NCBI RefSeq assembly: GCF_003054265.1
Contig: NZ_QBKT01000007.1
Coordinates: 1 to 64,000 of the forward strand
Origin: Kordia periserrulae
GTDB lineage: Bacteria > Bacteroidota > Bacteroidia > Flavobacteriales > Flavobacteriaceae
DNA length: 64,000 bases
Direction: 5' to 3'
Shown: in pieces, positions 33,757 to 43,408 of the stretch
Layout: each line of letters begins with the position of its first letter
Numbering within the stretch: position 1 is the first letter of the stretch
Made by a program: the position numbers and the translations under genes
Notes under the pieces: generated by a model
Seen by the model: only the letters and a program-made list of their open reading frames with translations
Databases searched by the model: none
What the model was told of the DNA's origin: nothing

Positions 33757-34794
33757 TTAAAAATTGAATTCTTCTATAAAGTTTCCAATTAAAATGGGTA
33801 CAGGATATTTTCGAATTTCCTGCAAAAGTATGCCATTTTTTAAATTCTCGGTAGTTTCTACTATCCAAAATGTAGTATGTAAATGTTGATGTGATAATTT
33901 GTGAATTTTCGCTTCCGTATTATATGGTGTAATGGAAAAGTTACGAAGTTGCACTAATGCTTTGATTTCTTCTTGATGCGAATGAATATCTGTAATTGCT
34001 TTTTTGGTTTCTAATAGCGGAAACTGATACAATCCTTGCCAAATGCCTTTTCCTGTGCGTTCTTCTAGAAGCGTCTCTGTTTCTTTAGCAATTACCACTA
34101 AATAATTGAACCAACGATGTTTTATTTTGGTTTTTTTCAACTTTACAGGCAACATCCCAACACGTTGATTTTTCAAACCTTCACAACTGTTGTTCAACGG
34201 ACATACAATACAATACGGATTTTGTGGTTTGCATTGCACGGCTCCAAACTCCATAATTGCCTGATTAAAATTTGCAGGATCGTCTTCAGCAATCACTTCA
34301 AACGCCAATTCTTTAAACTTTTTGATGCCTTCGGTACTATTAATAGGAGTGTCAATATCAAAATATCTAGCTAAAACTCTGTACACATTTCCGTCAACTA
34401 CAGGCGCAACTTCATCAAAACAAATAGAAGCAATGGCGCTCGCAGTGTAATCGCCCACACCTTTTAGTTGTAAAAGTTCTTTATAAGTACTTGGAAATTT
34501 TCCGTTATAATTTTCTACAATATCTTTTGCAGTATAGTGTAAATTCCGTGCGCGGGAATAATATCCCAATCCTTGCCAAAGTTTTAACACCTGCGATTCT
34601 TCGGCTTTTGCCAAATCGTACACTGTAGGAAATGCTGCTGTAAACTTCTCATAATAAGGCAATCCCTGCGCTACACGCGTTTGTTGCAGCATGATTTCTG
34701 ATAGCCAAATTCGGTACGGATCTTTTGTTTTTCGCCATGGTAAATCGCGTTTATTTTGCAAATACCAGTGTATAATTTCTTTAGAAAAGTTCAT
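33757..34794 (-). CDS. mutY: A/G-specific adenine glycosylase MutY
   Basis: The 345-residue enzyme removes adenine paired with 8-oxoguanine. Residues 1-~215 are the catalytic part: WLSEIMLQQTRVAQGLPYY, helix-hairpin-helix LKGVGDYTASAIASICF, catalytic Asp in APVVDGNVYR. The [4Fe-4S] ligands are in CKPQNPYCIVCPLNNSC. Residues ~225-345 are the NUDIX-like 8-oxoG-recognition domain. The ATG at 34794 is preferred to the TTG directly before it. Confidence 0.96.
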   Translation of the reverse strand: MNFSKEIIHWYLQNKRDLPWRKTKDPYRIWLSEIMLQQTRVAQGLPYYEKFTAAFPTVYDLAKAEESQVLKLWQGLGYYSRARNLHYTAKDIVENYNGKFPSTYKELLQLKGVGDYTASAIASICFDEVAPVVDGNVYRVLARYFDIDTPINSTEGIKKFKELAFEVIAEDDPANFNQAIMEFGAVQCKPQNPYCIVCPLNNSCEGLKNQRVGMLPVKLKKTKIKHRWFNYLVVIAKETETLLEERTGKGIWQGLYQFPLLETKKAITDIHSHQEEIKALVQLRNFSITPYNTEAKIHKLSHQHLHTTFWIVETTENLKNGILLQEIRKYPVPILIGNFIEEFNF

Positions 34795-34876
34795 CAAATC
34801 AAAATAATACGCAAAAATAAATGTTTATATCGTTAAATTTTAATCAATTAGAACATAAATATTATCTAATTAATTA

Positions 34877-34884
34877 TATATTTG
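34877..34884 (+). promoter_or_regulatory. -7 promoter box for the HU gene
   Basis: TATATTTG followed by CATCCC, 48 bp before the ATG, fits TAnnTTTG. Confidence 0.7.
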
Positions 34885-34924
34885 CATCCCTTAATTTTAT
34901 AACGAATAAACAAAATATATTAAA

Positions 34925-35215
34925 ATGACGAAAGCGGACATCGTAGCGAAGATTTCAGAAAAGTTAGGAATGGAAAAGAGTGAAGTACAGGCAACTGTAG
35001 AAACTTTTATGGAAGAAGTAAAAAATTCACTTGAAGGTGGAGACAATGTTTACTTGAGAGGTTTTGGTAGCTTTATCATCAAAACTAGAGCTGAAAAAAC
35101 AGGTAGAAACATCTCTAAAAACACAACTATCAAGATTCCTGCACACAACATTCCTGCATTTAAACCTGCAAAAATCTTTGTTGAAGGAGTGAAAGACAAC
35201 GTTAAAGTAAAGTAA
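34925..35215 (+). CDS. HU/IHF family DNA-binding protein
   Basis: A 96-residue HU-type protein: MTKADIVAKISEKLGMEKSEVQ at the dimerisation end and LRGFGSFIIKTRAEKTGRN in the DNA-binding arm, with the tip IPAHNIPAFKPAK. It bends and packs DNA. The next gene encodes a 30-residue basic protein 38 bp away; the pair looks co-transcribed and the terminator follows that gene. Confidence 0.95.
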   Translation: MTKADIVAKISEKLGMEKSEVQATVETFMEEVKNSLEGGDNVYLRGFGSFIIKTRAEKTGRNISKNTTIKIPAHNIPAFKPAKIFVEGVKDNVKVK

Positions 35216-35253
35216 CAAAAAATACATTTATTAATTTAAAAACATAGAGCATT

Positions 35254-35346
35254 ATGCCAAGTGGTAAAAAAAGAAAAAGACACAAGGTGGCTACGCACAA
35301 GCGTAAAAAAAGAAGAAGAGCCAACCGTCATAAAAAGAAGAAGTAG
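35254..35346 (+). CDS. 30-residue basic protein, AURKAIP1/COX24 (mS38-like) type
   Basis: The short ORF codes MPSGKKRKRHKVATHKRKKR and a further basic stretch ending in four Lys. This matches the tiny Bacteroidetes proteins annotated with the AURKAIP1/COX24 domain, related to the mitochondrial small-subunit protein mS38, and so is probably a ribosomal protein. About two thirds of residues are Lys, Arg or His. It follows the HU gene and runs into a terminator whose stem begins at its stop codon. Confidence 0.85.
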   Translation: MPSGKKRKRHKVATHKRKKRRRANRHKKKK

Positions 35347-35372
35347 TTTGGTTAGCAAACTACTTCTTTATT
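35341..35372 (+). terminator. Terminator overlapping the stop codon of the basic peptide gene
   Basis: A perfect 10-bp stem (AAGTAGTTTG with CAAACTACTT) is followed by CTTTATTTT. Confidence 0.88.
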
Positions 35373-35548
35373 TTATAGCTTTACAAGCTAAAAAGTAAAA
35401 ACGTTCTTTGAAAAAAATTGCATGATTGCGCAAATACTACTGTCTTGTATTTGCAAACGCAACATGTATATTTATTAGGTAAAAACAATACCTGTGAAAA
35501 TTGTTTAATCCATCTGTACATTATTGTATGGATAAAAATTAAATCAGA

Positions 35549-37096
35549 GTGAATAAAGAATTAATCATTAGATCCAATTCCTCTGAAGTTGATTTTGCCT
35601 TGCTAAAGGATGGAAAACTTATTGAATTACATAAGGAAGAGGACAATAATGACTTTGCCGTCGGAGATATATTTCTTGCCAAAATAAGAAAGCCTGTCTC
35701 TGGACTTAACGCAGCGTTTGTAAACGTAGGCTACGAAAAAGATGCCTTTTTACATTACCACGACTTAGGTCCACAATTACTCTCCTTATTAAAATTTATA
35801 AAACGTGTAAGCACAGGTAAATTAAAAGATTATACATTAAAAAACTTTCCGTTTGAACCTAATATTGACAAAAATGGTAGCATTATGGATGCTATAAAAG
35901 CCAATCAGTCAATATTAGTACAAATTGTGAAAGAGCCAATTTCGACCAAAGGTCCTAGAATTAGTTCGGAACTTTCTATTGCAGGACGATATATTGTACT
36001 TGTTCCGTTTTCGGAACGTGTTTCCATATCGCAAAAAATAGAAAGCAAAGAAGAAAAAGACCGATTAAAACGTTTGGTACTCAGTATCAAGCCTAAAGGT
36101 TTTGGCGTTATTGTACGTACAGTAGCTGAAGGCAAAAAAGTAGCTGAATTGGACCAAGACTTGCAAAACTTGTTGACAAAGTGGTCAACAATGTGCAAAA
36201 AGTTGTATAAAGCTCAACATCCGTCGAAAGTATTAAGTGAAATGAACAAAGCGTCTTCCATTTTGAGAGACATTTTTAACGAATCATTCACGGGAATTCA
36301 AGTAGATGATGAAGATCTTTATTATGAAATTAAAGAATACGTGCAAAAAATTGCACCTAAAAAAGAGTCTATCGTAAAATTGTACCAATCTAAAGTTCCT
36401 CTCTTTGAAAAATATGGAGTCGAACGACAAATTAAAACCTCTTTTGGAAAAACTGTTTCCATGAGTAAAGGCGCCTATTTAGTAATAGAACATACCGAAG
36501 CATTACATGTTATTGATGTAAATAGCGGAAATCGTTCTAACAAAGCCAAAACACAAGAGGATACTGCATTAGAAGTCAACCTAATTGCCTCAAAAGAAAT
36601 TGCAAGGCAACTCCGATTACGAGATATGGGAGGAATTATTGTAATCGACTTTATCGATATGACCAATGCAGAACACCGAAGAACTCTATTTGATCATTTG
36701 AAGACAGAAATGAAAGATGATAGAGCGAAACATAAAATATTACCTCCTAGCAAATTTGGTTTGGTACAAATTACGCGACAACGAGTACGACCGGAAGTAA
36801 ATATTAAAACAAGAGAAGTAAACCCTAATGGAACTGGTAGCGAAGTGGAAGCACCAATTGTTCTTGTGGATAAAATTACAACCGATCTAGAAAGAATTTT
36901 AGCCAAGAAAGATGGCTTTAACGGGATTACGCTCAACACACATCCGTTTATTGCAGCGTATCTCACAAAAGGATTTCCATCCATCCGTTTTAAGTGGTTT
37001 TTAGAACACAAAAAATGGGTAAAAATATTACCAAGAGACGCTTACACGTATCTAGAATATCGTTTTAAAGATAAAAACGATGAAGTCTTAAACTAA
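35549..37096 (+). CDS. rng: Ribonuclease E/G family endoribonuclease
   Basis: The 515-residue enzyme is RNase G-like in size: an N-terminal S1 domain (~1-110; GDIFLAKIRKPVSGLNAAFVNVGYEKDAFLHYHDLG), then the catalytic core with the Mg-binding aspartates in LHVIDVNSG and IVIDFIDM. It processes rRNA and mRNA. It lacks the long C-terminal scaffold of E. coli RNase E. The start is GTG at 35549; no ATG fits better, and the first residues MNKELIIRSNSSEVDFALLKDGK are usual for Bacteroidetes members. The 35373-35548 gap has no clear feature. Confidence 0.95.
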   Translation: MNKELIIRSNSSEVDFALLKDGKLIELHKEEDNNDFAVGDIFLAKIRKPVSGLNAAFVNVGYEKDAFLHYHDLGPQLLSLLKFIKRVSTGKLKDYTLKNFPFEPNIDKNGSIMDAIKANQSILVQIVKEPISTKGPRISSELSIAGRYIVLVPFSERVSISQKIESKEEKDRLKRLVLSIKPKGFGVIVRTVAEGKKVAELDQDLQNLLTKWSTMCKKLYKAQHPSKVLSEMNKASSILRDIFNESFTGIQVDDEDLYYEIKEYVQKIAPKKESIVKLYQSKVPLFEKYGVERQIKTSFGKTVSMSKGAYLVIEHTEALHVIDVNSGNRSNKAKTQEDTALEVNLIASKEIARQLRLRDMGGIIVIDFIDMTNAEHRRTLFDHLKTEMKDDRAKHKILPPSKFGLVQITRQRVRPEVNIKTREVNPNGTGSEVEAPIVLVDKITTDLERILAKKDGFNGITLNTHPFIAAYLTKGFPSIRFKWFLEHKKWVKILPRDAYTYLEYRFKDKNDEVLN

Positions 37097-37098
37097 CC

Positions 37099-37125
37099 AA
37101 AAGCGACCGAAATTCGGTCGCTTTT
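37099..37125 (+). terminator. Terminator after rng
   Basis: AAAAGCGACCGAA pairs with TTCGGTCGCTTTT around one base, followed by more T. Confidence 0.93.
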
Positions 37126-37136
37126 TTTGTTTGTAG

Positions 37137-37227
37137 TAGTCCGAGTTGGAAACTTGAATCAACTTTGAAAAGCTATCTAATCTTTTAAAAGTTCTAATTT
37201 GTTTGTTCGAGCTTACAGCTCGGACTA
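37137..37227. repeat. Inverted repeat with TAGTCCGAG ends
   Basis: TAGTCCGAG (37137-37145) and CTCGGACTA (37219-37227) are exact inverted copies 73 bp apart. The inner GAGCT-TAC-AGCTC makes a small hairpin. No gene fits between. Such boxed intergenic units may be a repeat family or a miniature element. Confidence 0.6.
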
Positions 37228-37242
37228 GCTTGATTGTTCATT

Positions 37243-37428
37243 TCATGTACCCAAACATCTCGTGTCATTGGTTTCGTCTTGACAATGGTGTGTTTCAGAC
37301 CCTGTAGTTGTTGGACAAACATTAGAAGGGCATGCAGCTTTTACTGAACCTCCAACTATTTTCCTTGAACAGTTAATTTTGGCAATACTCAATTTCGTCA
37401 ATGATAATTTTTTAGTTTTTTTCTTCAT
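37243..37428 (-). CDS. Cys-rich lanthipeptide-like precursor
   Basis: A 61-residue peptide: the leader MKKKTKKLSLTKLSIAKIN shows the KLSLxKLSIAKI form and ends IVGGS. The core has four Cys, many Thr and two His (ACPSNVCPTTTGSETHHCQDE... TRCLGT). If processed after GG, ~33 residues remain. It stands alone between rng and a hydrolase gene. TATTTTTA begins 34 bp upstream of the ATG and may be the -7 box; the TTCATAAA element is not evident. The open frame extends to 37455, but the ATG at 37428 begins the leader. Confidence 0.75.
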   Translation of the reverse strand: MKKKTKKLSLTKLSIAKINCSRKIVGGSVKAACPSNVCPTTTGSETHHCQDETNDTRCLGT

Positions 37429-37561
37429 AATAACTGGTTTTAATAGTAATACCATAAAAATACAATTAAAATAGGCTTATATTTTAAAGTCATTGAAATT
37501 CCATATGTGACTTGAGTAGTATTATATTTTATTTCACAGTGATTTTATGTACTTTTAAGTC

Positions 37562-38251
37562 ATGAAACACAACAACTTACTCCTACTTCACGGTGCTTTG
37601 GGAAGCGAAGCACAATTGCAACCGCTTCAACAACTGCTTTCAAAAGATTTTAATGTACATACACTCAACTTTGAAGGTCACGGCGGACGTAAGTCGAATC
37701 GTGGGTTTGCTATGGAATATTTTGCGGAGAATGTTGTGGAAAAGCTTCAAGAATTGAAAATTTCTCAAACACATATTTTCGGCTATAGTATGGGCGGATA
37801 TGTGGCGTTAACACTCGCGAAAAAGCATCCAGAAATGGTTGATAGTATTGTGACATTGGGCACCAAGTTCAATTGGAGTTTGGAAAGCGCGCAACAGGAA
37901 GTCAACATGTTAAATCCTTCCAAAATTGAAGAAAAAGTACCCGCTTTTGCAAAACATCTCCAACAATTACATCATCCAAACGATTGGAAAGAAGTCCTAC
38001 AAAAAACAGCAGATATGATGTTAGCACTAGCAAACGGAAAACGCCTGACAGACGATGATTTACAACAAATTCCACACAAAGTGCTTATTGGAATCGGCTC
38101 TTTAGATACTATGGTAAGCGTTGCAGAATCTGAACATGCTGCTGCACTAGTATCAAACGGAACAATTAACATTTTAGAAGGTGTAAAACATCCTATTGAA
38201 AAAGTGGATATGAATATCTTAGCTGCTGTGATTCATGATTTTTTAGCGTGA
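37562..38251 (+). CDS. Alpha/beta hydrolase
   Basis: A 229-residue alpha/beta-fold hydrolase. The oxyanion region is LLLLHGALGSEAQ, the nucleophile Ser lies in GYSMGGYVAL at ~residue 77-86, an acid is in IGIGSLDTMV, and the His is in EGVKHPIEKV. The small size and lid-less core resemble the BioH/MenH group, but the substrate is unknown. It is a single gene. Confidence 0.9.
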   Translation: MKHNNLLLLHGALGSEAQLQPLQQLLSKDFNVHTLNFEGHGGRKSNRGFAMEYFAENVVEKLQELKISQTHIFGYSMGGYVALTLAKKHPEMVDSIVTLGTKFNWSLESAQQEVNMLNPSKIEEKVPAFAKHLQQLHHPNDWKEVLQKTADMMLALANGKRLTDDDLQQIPHKVLIGIGSLDTMVSVAESEHAAALVSNGTINILEGVKHPIEKVDMNILAAVIHDFLA

Positions 38252-38312
38252 TTTTTTTCGAAAACGCAACCATCGACTCCATCACTTTTTTAGTATTGCT
38301 TTTTTAAAATAT

Positions 38313-41300
38313 TTATCGTGTAATTTTCTTAACTACTGAACCTTTTTCAGTATCAATAACAACGATATATACGCCAGAGGCCATATCGTGAAGTGATATT
38401 TTTTTGTTCATATTTGACGTGCTTCCTATCAATTGTCCGACTACAGAATATACTTTGACACTTTTAATTTCTGTGCGTGTACGCTGTTGAATTTCGATTT
38501 CTTTATTATTGTTTAAATAGACTGCTAAAGCATTATCTGGCAACACTTCTTCATCTACACTTAGAATGTTGTTAATGAATTGCAACTGAAATCTGTTTGG
38601 AAATGTTCCGTCCGTAGTTGTAAATGTGTACGGAGCAACTTTTAAATTGTGCGTAATATTTAAGTCTAAATCTTTCAAAAATACATCCACATCCGCTGTA
38701 TTTAAAATTCCTTCTATTTGGTCAATACTGATAGTAATGTTTCCTAAAACTGCTGAATCGTAGCCCAAAGGAACGATATCCGTATCTGTAAACGTTGGTC
38801 GTCCTTGAATTCCGTATGTATGTGTGTCATCTTTTGAGTAGAAACGTAAATAATTGAAACCATTCAATCGAATTCCGTCGTATAAACGGTCTTTTTGCAA
38901 AGTGGCATCGTCTAAAAATCCTATCAATATTTGGCTAAAAGCACCATCGGCATTGGTAAGATTCAACCAAATACGATTGCGTTCTTGCGTTTCTTCAGCT
39001 TCTATAGATTCTTCCGTTATAAATGCATCATCATCGGTAGCCTGTCTGTAAAAGTTACTATTATCATACGCACTACTTCGCAAACTGTTGTTAAATGTAA
39101 CAGAACCTGCTGTAATGGCTTCTAAAAAGAAACCTTGTCCAGAAGCTATAAAACCTGTCGGCGCCGTACTTCCACTTACGGAACTGGTACCAACACTTCC
39201 TACAGCATTGTACATAGCATAATCGTCGGTACTAAAATTATACAAATCAGGTCCAGGATTTGACATAGAGGCGTCATCAACATGCGTCCAAAAATATAAG
39301 GTCCCTGTAATATTCGTATTTAACGCTACAAAATCATCCGCGCTAATCGCAGAAGGATAAGGATTTCCGACTAAATTCCAATCGTCATCAGCATCTGTGT
39401 TATCTGCACTTAAACTGATGGAAGAAGTAATCACTCCATTGTTGACCGCACCGCTAAAGGTAACAGCTTCCGTCCGAGGAAAACTTCCCGTAGTTGGTCC
39501 CATCACTGCATACCCAACGCCAGGCGTCATGGTACTTGCAGAAGTTACATTTGACCATACATCATTATTGTCATCAATTTCATCATTGTCTAAATCTTCA
39601 TAATTAGAAGCTACATACGCATATGCTCTATCCATTCGCCAAGTTCCTAATGCTCCTCCTATAGTTTCACTTACTACTGGTGAAGACCAATAGGTATAAT
39701 CGTATTGCTCAAAGGAAGTCGTTGTTTTTTCAACAGTAATTGTACCGTTGGCTGTTACAACGCCAGTATCATCCACCATAACCAACGAACCTTGATTCGC
39801 AACGGTGAGTGTTCCTCCACTATTTACCGTTAAATCGTTTTGAATGTCTATAAAAGTTCCGCTAGGAATCGTTGTTGTTACTCCCGTGTCAATTGTTAAA
39901 GAACAAACTGTTAAATCGCCATTGACAGAAGTATCGTAATTTCCCGATAAAGTAACTACTCTCGACCTATCTGGAGTTCCGTTACTCCATGCAGAACCAT
40001 TCCAAGAGGTAATCCCTTCTTCATGTTCTCCCAAATACGGATTGGTTCCTGAAGCTGGACTTGCAACCTCAGTATCAGTAAATTCTACCCAATCGGTTAC
40101 ATCAAACGTCGTTGATGGTCCTGTTGCCACGCAAGAGTTTCGCACAAAACATCTACGGTCGCCCCAAAGTGTTCCATCACCAATCACATCTACTCTATTT
40201 GCCCACGTAGTGCTATCGTTTGTAGTTGAAATGATTACCAAATCGTCACCGCTAAACATACTTGCTGCTGCCGCAAAGCTAAATGTTGGATTTCCGTCAT
40301 AACCAACTTCTCCTGGAGTTGCGTATGCAGGTATGGTAGCGCTATCGTGTTTATAGCGCCTTACCTCATCCACAGCCATATCTGTACTGATAAGTATATT
40401 GTTATTAACTGAAGGCGAACCGCCCAAAGTAGGATCAGCTGCAGCTGGATTATCAGCATCTGCATTGTTTAATATTACGATGTAGTATGTATTTGCTGGA
40501 ATGATTGCACCACTTACGTTTTTTACCTCAATCCATTTATTAATTCCTGCTCCTTCATAATACTGCGTAATCATAATATCTCCTGAACCCGCACCGTCGT
40601 TGTCTGTGATGGTTAAGGTATGTGTTGTATTTGTTCCAATACTTGCCGAAGTTCCTCCAGAAGCATTTTGCAAGTTTAAAATCACCGTTTCACTTGGCTC
40701 TACTACCGCATCATCGTTTGAGATGAAAATAGTGATACATTCATTTGTTGAAGAACCTGCTGGAAACGTCAGTGTTACTGGAAATGAAATTGCCGCTGGC
40801 GTTCCTGCTCCATCGTCATAATCGGTTCCATTGGTTGCTGTACTTGCACCATCTAAGGCAACTTCTACCGTAGTGGCAACAGAACCGCTCGGATTTGTGA
40901 TAGCAACGCAAATATCAATAAAAGCACCATCTTCCGCTAGTGTAGAGCTTGTAGCTACAAATTGAACTTGTGTTTGAGAACATGGAGAAATTAGCGCGTT
41001 AGTTCCTGGCGATCCACCATTTAGAACTTCTTGCCAGTTGGTTCCTGTATCAGAATTATCTAACGTAGCGTCAATGACATGCAAAGAAGCATCATTTCCA
41101 TTAGCCCCATCAGTATTAGAATAGGTTACCACGTCAGCAACCGTAGTTCCATCAGCTGCAAATAGCGTAATGGTTGCGGAAGAATTCACCAAATTATTTG
41201 TGTTATTAGTACTTGCATCTTCACCTTCATCTGGTGTAAAGTTACATCCTGGGTTGTAGGTTCCATCGCCATTACTTCCTAATGAAATCGTAATACAGGC

Positions 41301-42830
41301 GCCATCGGCTAGTGTGGTACTTCCTCCAAAGGTATGCTCTGTTATTCCGCCAACATCAATAATATAAGAACTAATGTCTTGCAAACTTCCAGAAACATTA
41401 CAAATTTCTATCCATTCGTCATCAGTCCCTGAAGTATTATACATGATTTCCGTAATCACCACATTGGCTGTTGGCGGTGGATTGATAGTTAAGATTCCTG
41501 AATTATAGGTCACAGGATCCCAAAAATTCCCCATATTATCTGCTAGAATTCCACCATACGTGAAATCACTACTATTTATTCTAAATCGTGATGCGTAGTA
41601 ATACGTTCCTGCGGTTAATGCTGAACCAATTTCTGCGGTATATTGATCGTTATTTCCACTGTCTGAATCGTACGTCGCTGCAACCCAAGTCCAACCTGCA
41701 TCGGTTCGTGGGTCATTATCTGTCGTATTGTAACCAATCCATGCTTCTACATTTGCGCCTTGTCCAACAGCATCGGTTATTCCTGGTTCATATACTTGGG
41801 CATATACATTGAAAGTATCTCCTTGCGTGATGGTTGCTGTTTTTGGAAAATCTACATTGCAAAAGTCTGCAACATCAGGGTTTACGGTTAATTGTACAGA
41901 ATCATTATTCCAAACGCCGCCTGATCCTCCATAGGTAAAATTACAGCTATTCAATCGAAAACGACTTGCATAATAATAGGTTCCTGTTGGCAATGCAGAA
42001 CCGATTTCTGCACTAAATTCATCATTATTTCCTGATTGTACATTGAATGTTGCCGAAATCCACGTCCAGCCAGCTCCTACACTTGGGTCATTATTGGTGG
42101 TGTTGTAACCAATCCATGCTTCTACACCAGTTCCCGCTCCTGCTGCTTCGGTAACTCCCGGTTCATATCCTTGAGCAAATACTGTAAAGCTATCGCCTAC
42201 TGTAATGGTTTGTGAAGTTGTCGGGAATTGTACATTGGCGAAGTCCATCGCGTCTGTACAGGAAGCCGAAACTGTTCCGTTGACGATGATATCATTTCCA
42301 GTACCTTCAAATCCTCCAGAACCGCCTGTAGCTTCTGCCCAGCCGTAAATTCGATACGTTACGGCCGCTGTATTTCCTGTTTGGTTCACCGTAAATGTAA
42401 TGGTTTGCACGCTTGTATTATCGGCAATTGCCATTTCAGTATCAATATTAGCTGCATAAGCGTCTATAGAACTCCGCAAGGCAATGCCTCTTAACCCTGT
42501 TCCTGAACGCTGCACATTGAATACCATTGTTGTAACGTTAAACTCAAAACCACTGTTGGGTGTAATGGTAAATTCCATATAGTCATTACCCGAAACCGCA
42601 TTGGCAATACTAGTTGTTGCCCATGATTGTGCGTTAAATCTGTTTGCATTATTGGAAGCTGTAAGTCCGCTACCTCTGGTGATTGTCGAAGTTGTTAAAT
42701 TTGCATCATTTGAATTTGATACTGCTGAAGTTTCATTTCCGGCTAATCCGTTAAAGTCAAATGTTAAGATTTGAGCTTGACTGAATAAACACATTAGAAA
42801 AAAGAAAACTGGGGTTATTTTTTTTTTCAT
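38313..42830 (-). CDS. Large T9SS-secreted protein with lamin-tail and Calx-beta domains
   Basis: A 1505-residue protein with a signal peptide (ending LFSQAQ). Two similar ~130-residue repeats lie near residues 190-450 (e.g. GDTFNVYAQVYEPGITDAVG; NVEAWIGYNTTDNDP). A lamin-tail domain follows (VITEIMYNTSGTDDEWIEICN), then a Calx-beta domain (STLAEDGAFIDICVAITNPSG) and a second lamin-tail-like domain (IMITQYYEGAGINKWIEVKN). Beyond that is a ~350-residue beta-rich region and a C-terminal type A sorting domain (VKVYSVVGQLIGS...SGVYIVVIDTEKGSVVKKITR). It should be secreted by the type IX system and anchored or released at the surface. Its role may be adhesion; no enzyme site is visible. Confidence 0.9.
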   Translation of the reverse strand: MKKKITPVFFFLMCLFSQAQILTFDFNGLAGNETSAVSNSNDANLTTSTITRGSGLTASNNANRFNAQSWATTSIANAVSGNDYMEFTITPNSGFEFNVTTMVFNVQRSGTGLRGIALRSSIDAYAANIDTEMAIADNTSVQTITFTVNQTGNTAAVTYRIYGWAEATGGSGGFEGTGNDIIVNGTVSASCTDAMDFANVQFPTTSQTITVGDSFTVFAQGYEPGVTEAAGAGTGVEAWIGYNTTNNDPSVGAGWTWISATFNVQSGNNDEFSAEIGSALPTGTYYYASRFRLNSCNFTYGGSGGVWNNDSVQLTVNPDVADFCNVDFPKTATITQGDTFNVYAQVYEPGITDAVGQGANVEAWIGYNTTDNDPRTDAGWTWVAATYDSDSGNNDQYTAEIGSALTAGTYYYASRFRINSSDFTYGGILADNMGNFWDPVTYNSGILTINPPPTANVVITEIMYNTSGTDDEWIEICNVSGSLQDISSYIIDVGGITEHTFGGSTTLADGACITISLGSNGDGTYNPGCNFTPDEGEDASTNNTNNLVNSSATITLFAADGTTVADVVTYSNTDGANGNDASLHVIDATLDNSDTGTNWQEVLNGGSPGTNALISPCSQTQVQFVATSSTLAEDGAFIDICVAITNPSGSVATTVEVALDGASTATNGTDYDDGAGTPAAISFPVTLTFPAGSSTNECITIFISNDDAVVEPSETVILNLQNASGGTSASIGTNTTHTLTITDNDGAGSGDIMITQYYEGAGINKWIEVKNVSGAIIPANTYYIVILNNADADNPAAADPTLGGSPSVNNNILISTDMAVDEVRRYKHDSATIPAYATPGEVGYDGNPTFSFAAAASMFSGDDLVIISTTNDSTTWANRVDVIGDGTLWGDRRCFVRNSCVATGPSTTFDVTDWVEFTDTEVASPASGTNPYLGEHEEGITSWNGSAWSNGTPDRSRVVTLSGNYDTSVNGDLTVCSLTIDTGVTTTIPSGTFIDIQNDLTVNSGGTLTVANQGSLVMVDDTGVVTANGTITVEKTTTSFEQYDYTYWSSPVVSETIGGALGTWRMDRAYAYVASNYEDLDNDEIDDNNDVWSNVTSASTMTPGVGYAVMGPTTGSFPRTEAVTFSGAVNNGVITSSISLSADNTDADDDWNLVGNPYPSAISADDFVALNTNITGTLYFWTHVDDASMSNPGPDLYNFSTDDYAMYNAVGSVGTSSVSGSTAPTGFIASGQGFFLEAITAGSVTFNNSLRSSAYDNSNFYRQATDDDAFITEESIEAEETQERNRIWLNLTNADGAFSQILIGFLDDATLQKDRLYDGIRLNGFNYLRFYSKDDTHTYGIQGRPTFTDTDIVPLGYDSAVLGNITISIDQIEGILNTADVDVFLKDLDLNITHNLKVAPYTFTTTDGTFPNRFQLQFINNILSVDEEVLPDNALAVYLNNNKEIEIQQRTRTEIKSVKVYSVVGQLIGSTSNMNKKISLHDMASGVYIVVIDTEKGSVVKKITR

Positions 42831-42928
42831 ACCGCTGCATATTAAATACCTACAATAATACTAGATAATTATTTAATAATCAAAAGCATTATTTTTGTTT
42901 GTGTGAATAAATAGTTATTTTTTTGCTC

Positions 42929-43405
42929 ATGCCTTTAGATAAAAAATCGTATTCTCTTACAGAAGCTATCATAAAAATACAACAATTTTGCGTATATCAA
43001 GATCGTTGTCATAAAGAAGTTGTGGAAAAGTTACAAAATATGAACATGATTCCTGATGCGATTGATGTTATTGTGACGAAATTGATTGAGGATAATTTTT
43101 TGAATGAAGAGCGTTTTTCTAAGAGTTTTGCTAGAGGAAAGTTTCGCATCAAAAAATGGGGACGATTGCGTATTGTAAGAGAATTAAAGTTTCGAAATAT
43201 TTCAAAATACAATATTGATATTGCTTTGAAAGAAATTGAAGAAAACGAGTATTTAAAAACATTGGACGAGTTGGCTGAAAAAAGAGCCAATGCTGTTAAA
43301 GAGACTAATCCGCTAAAGCGAAAAAAGAAAATTGCTGATTATTTATTGTATCGCGGTTGGGAATCGCATTTGGTGTATGAGAAAATTAATGAATTGGTGA
43401 AATAG
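42929..43405 (+). CDS. recX: RecX family regulatory protein
   Basis: A 158-residue protein of the RecX/OraA family: three-helix repeats, e.g. IQQFCVYQDRCHKEVVEKL and LNEERFSKSFARGKFRIKKWGRLRIVRELK, ending YLLYRGWESHLVYEKINEL. RecX binds and limits RecA filaments. The ATG at 42929 is chosen over the TTG at 42923. recA is not adjacent. It converges on the JmjC-like gene with a 3-bp gap and no terminator. Confidence 0.92.
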   Translation: MPLDKKSYSLTEAIIKIQQFCVYQDRCHKEVVEKLQNMNMIPDAIDVIVTKLIEDNFLNEERFSKSFARGKFRIKKWGRLRIVRELKFRNISKYNIDIALKEIEENEYLKTLDELAEKRANAVKETNPLKRKKKIADYLLYRGWESHLVYEKINELVK

Positions 43406-43408
43406 TTT

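Noticed and set aside
37428-37520. TTCATAAA element upstream of the peptide at 37243
   Set aside because: At the expected place only a GTCACATA-like sequence is found, too weak to count.
38854-42494. Plus-strand ORFs opposite the T9SS gene
   Set aside because: They are antisense shadows of a low-complexity beta-rich protein, without start signals or domains.
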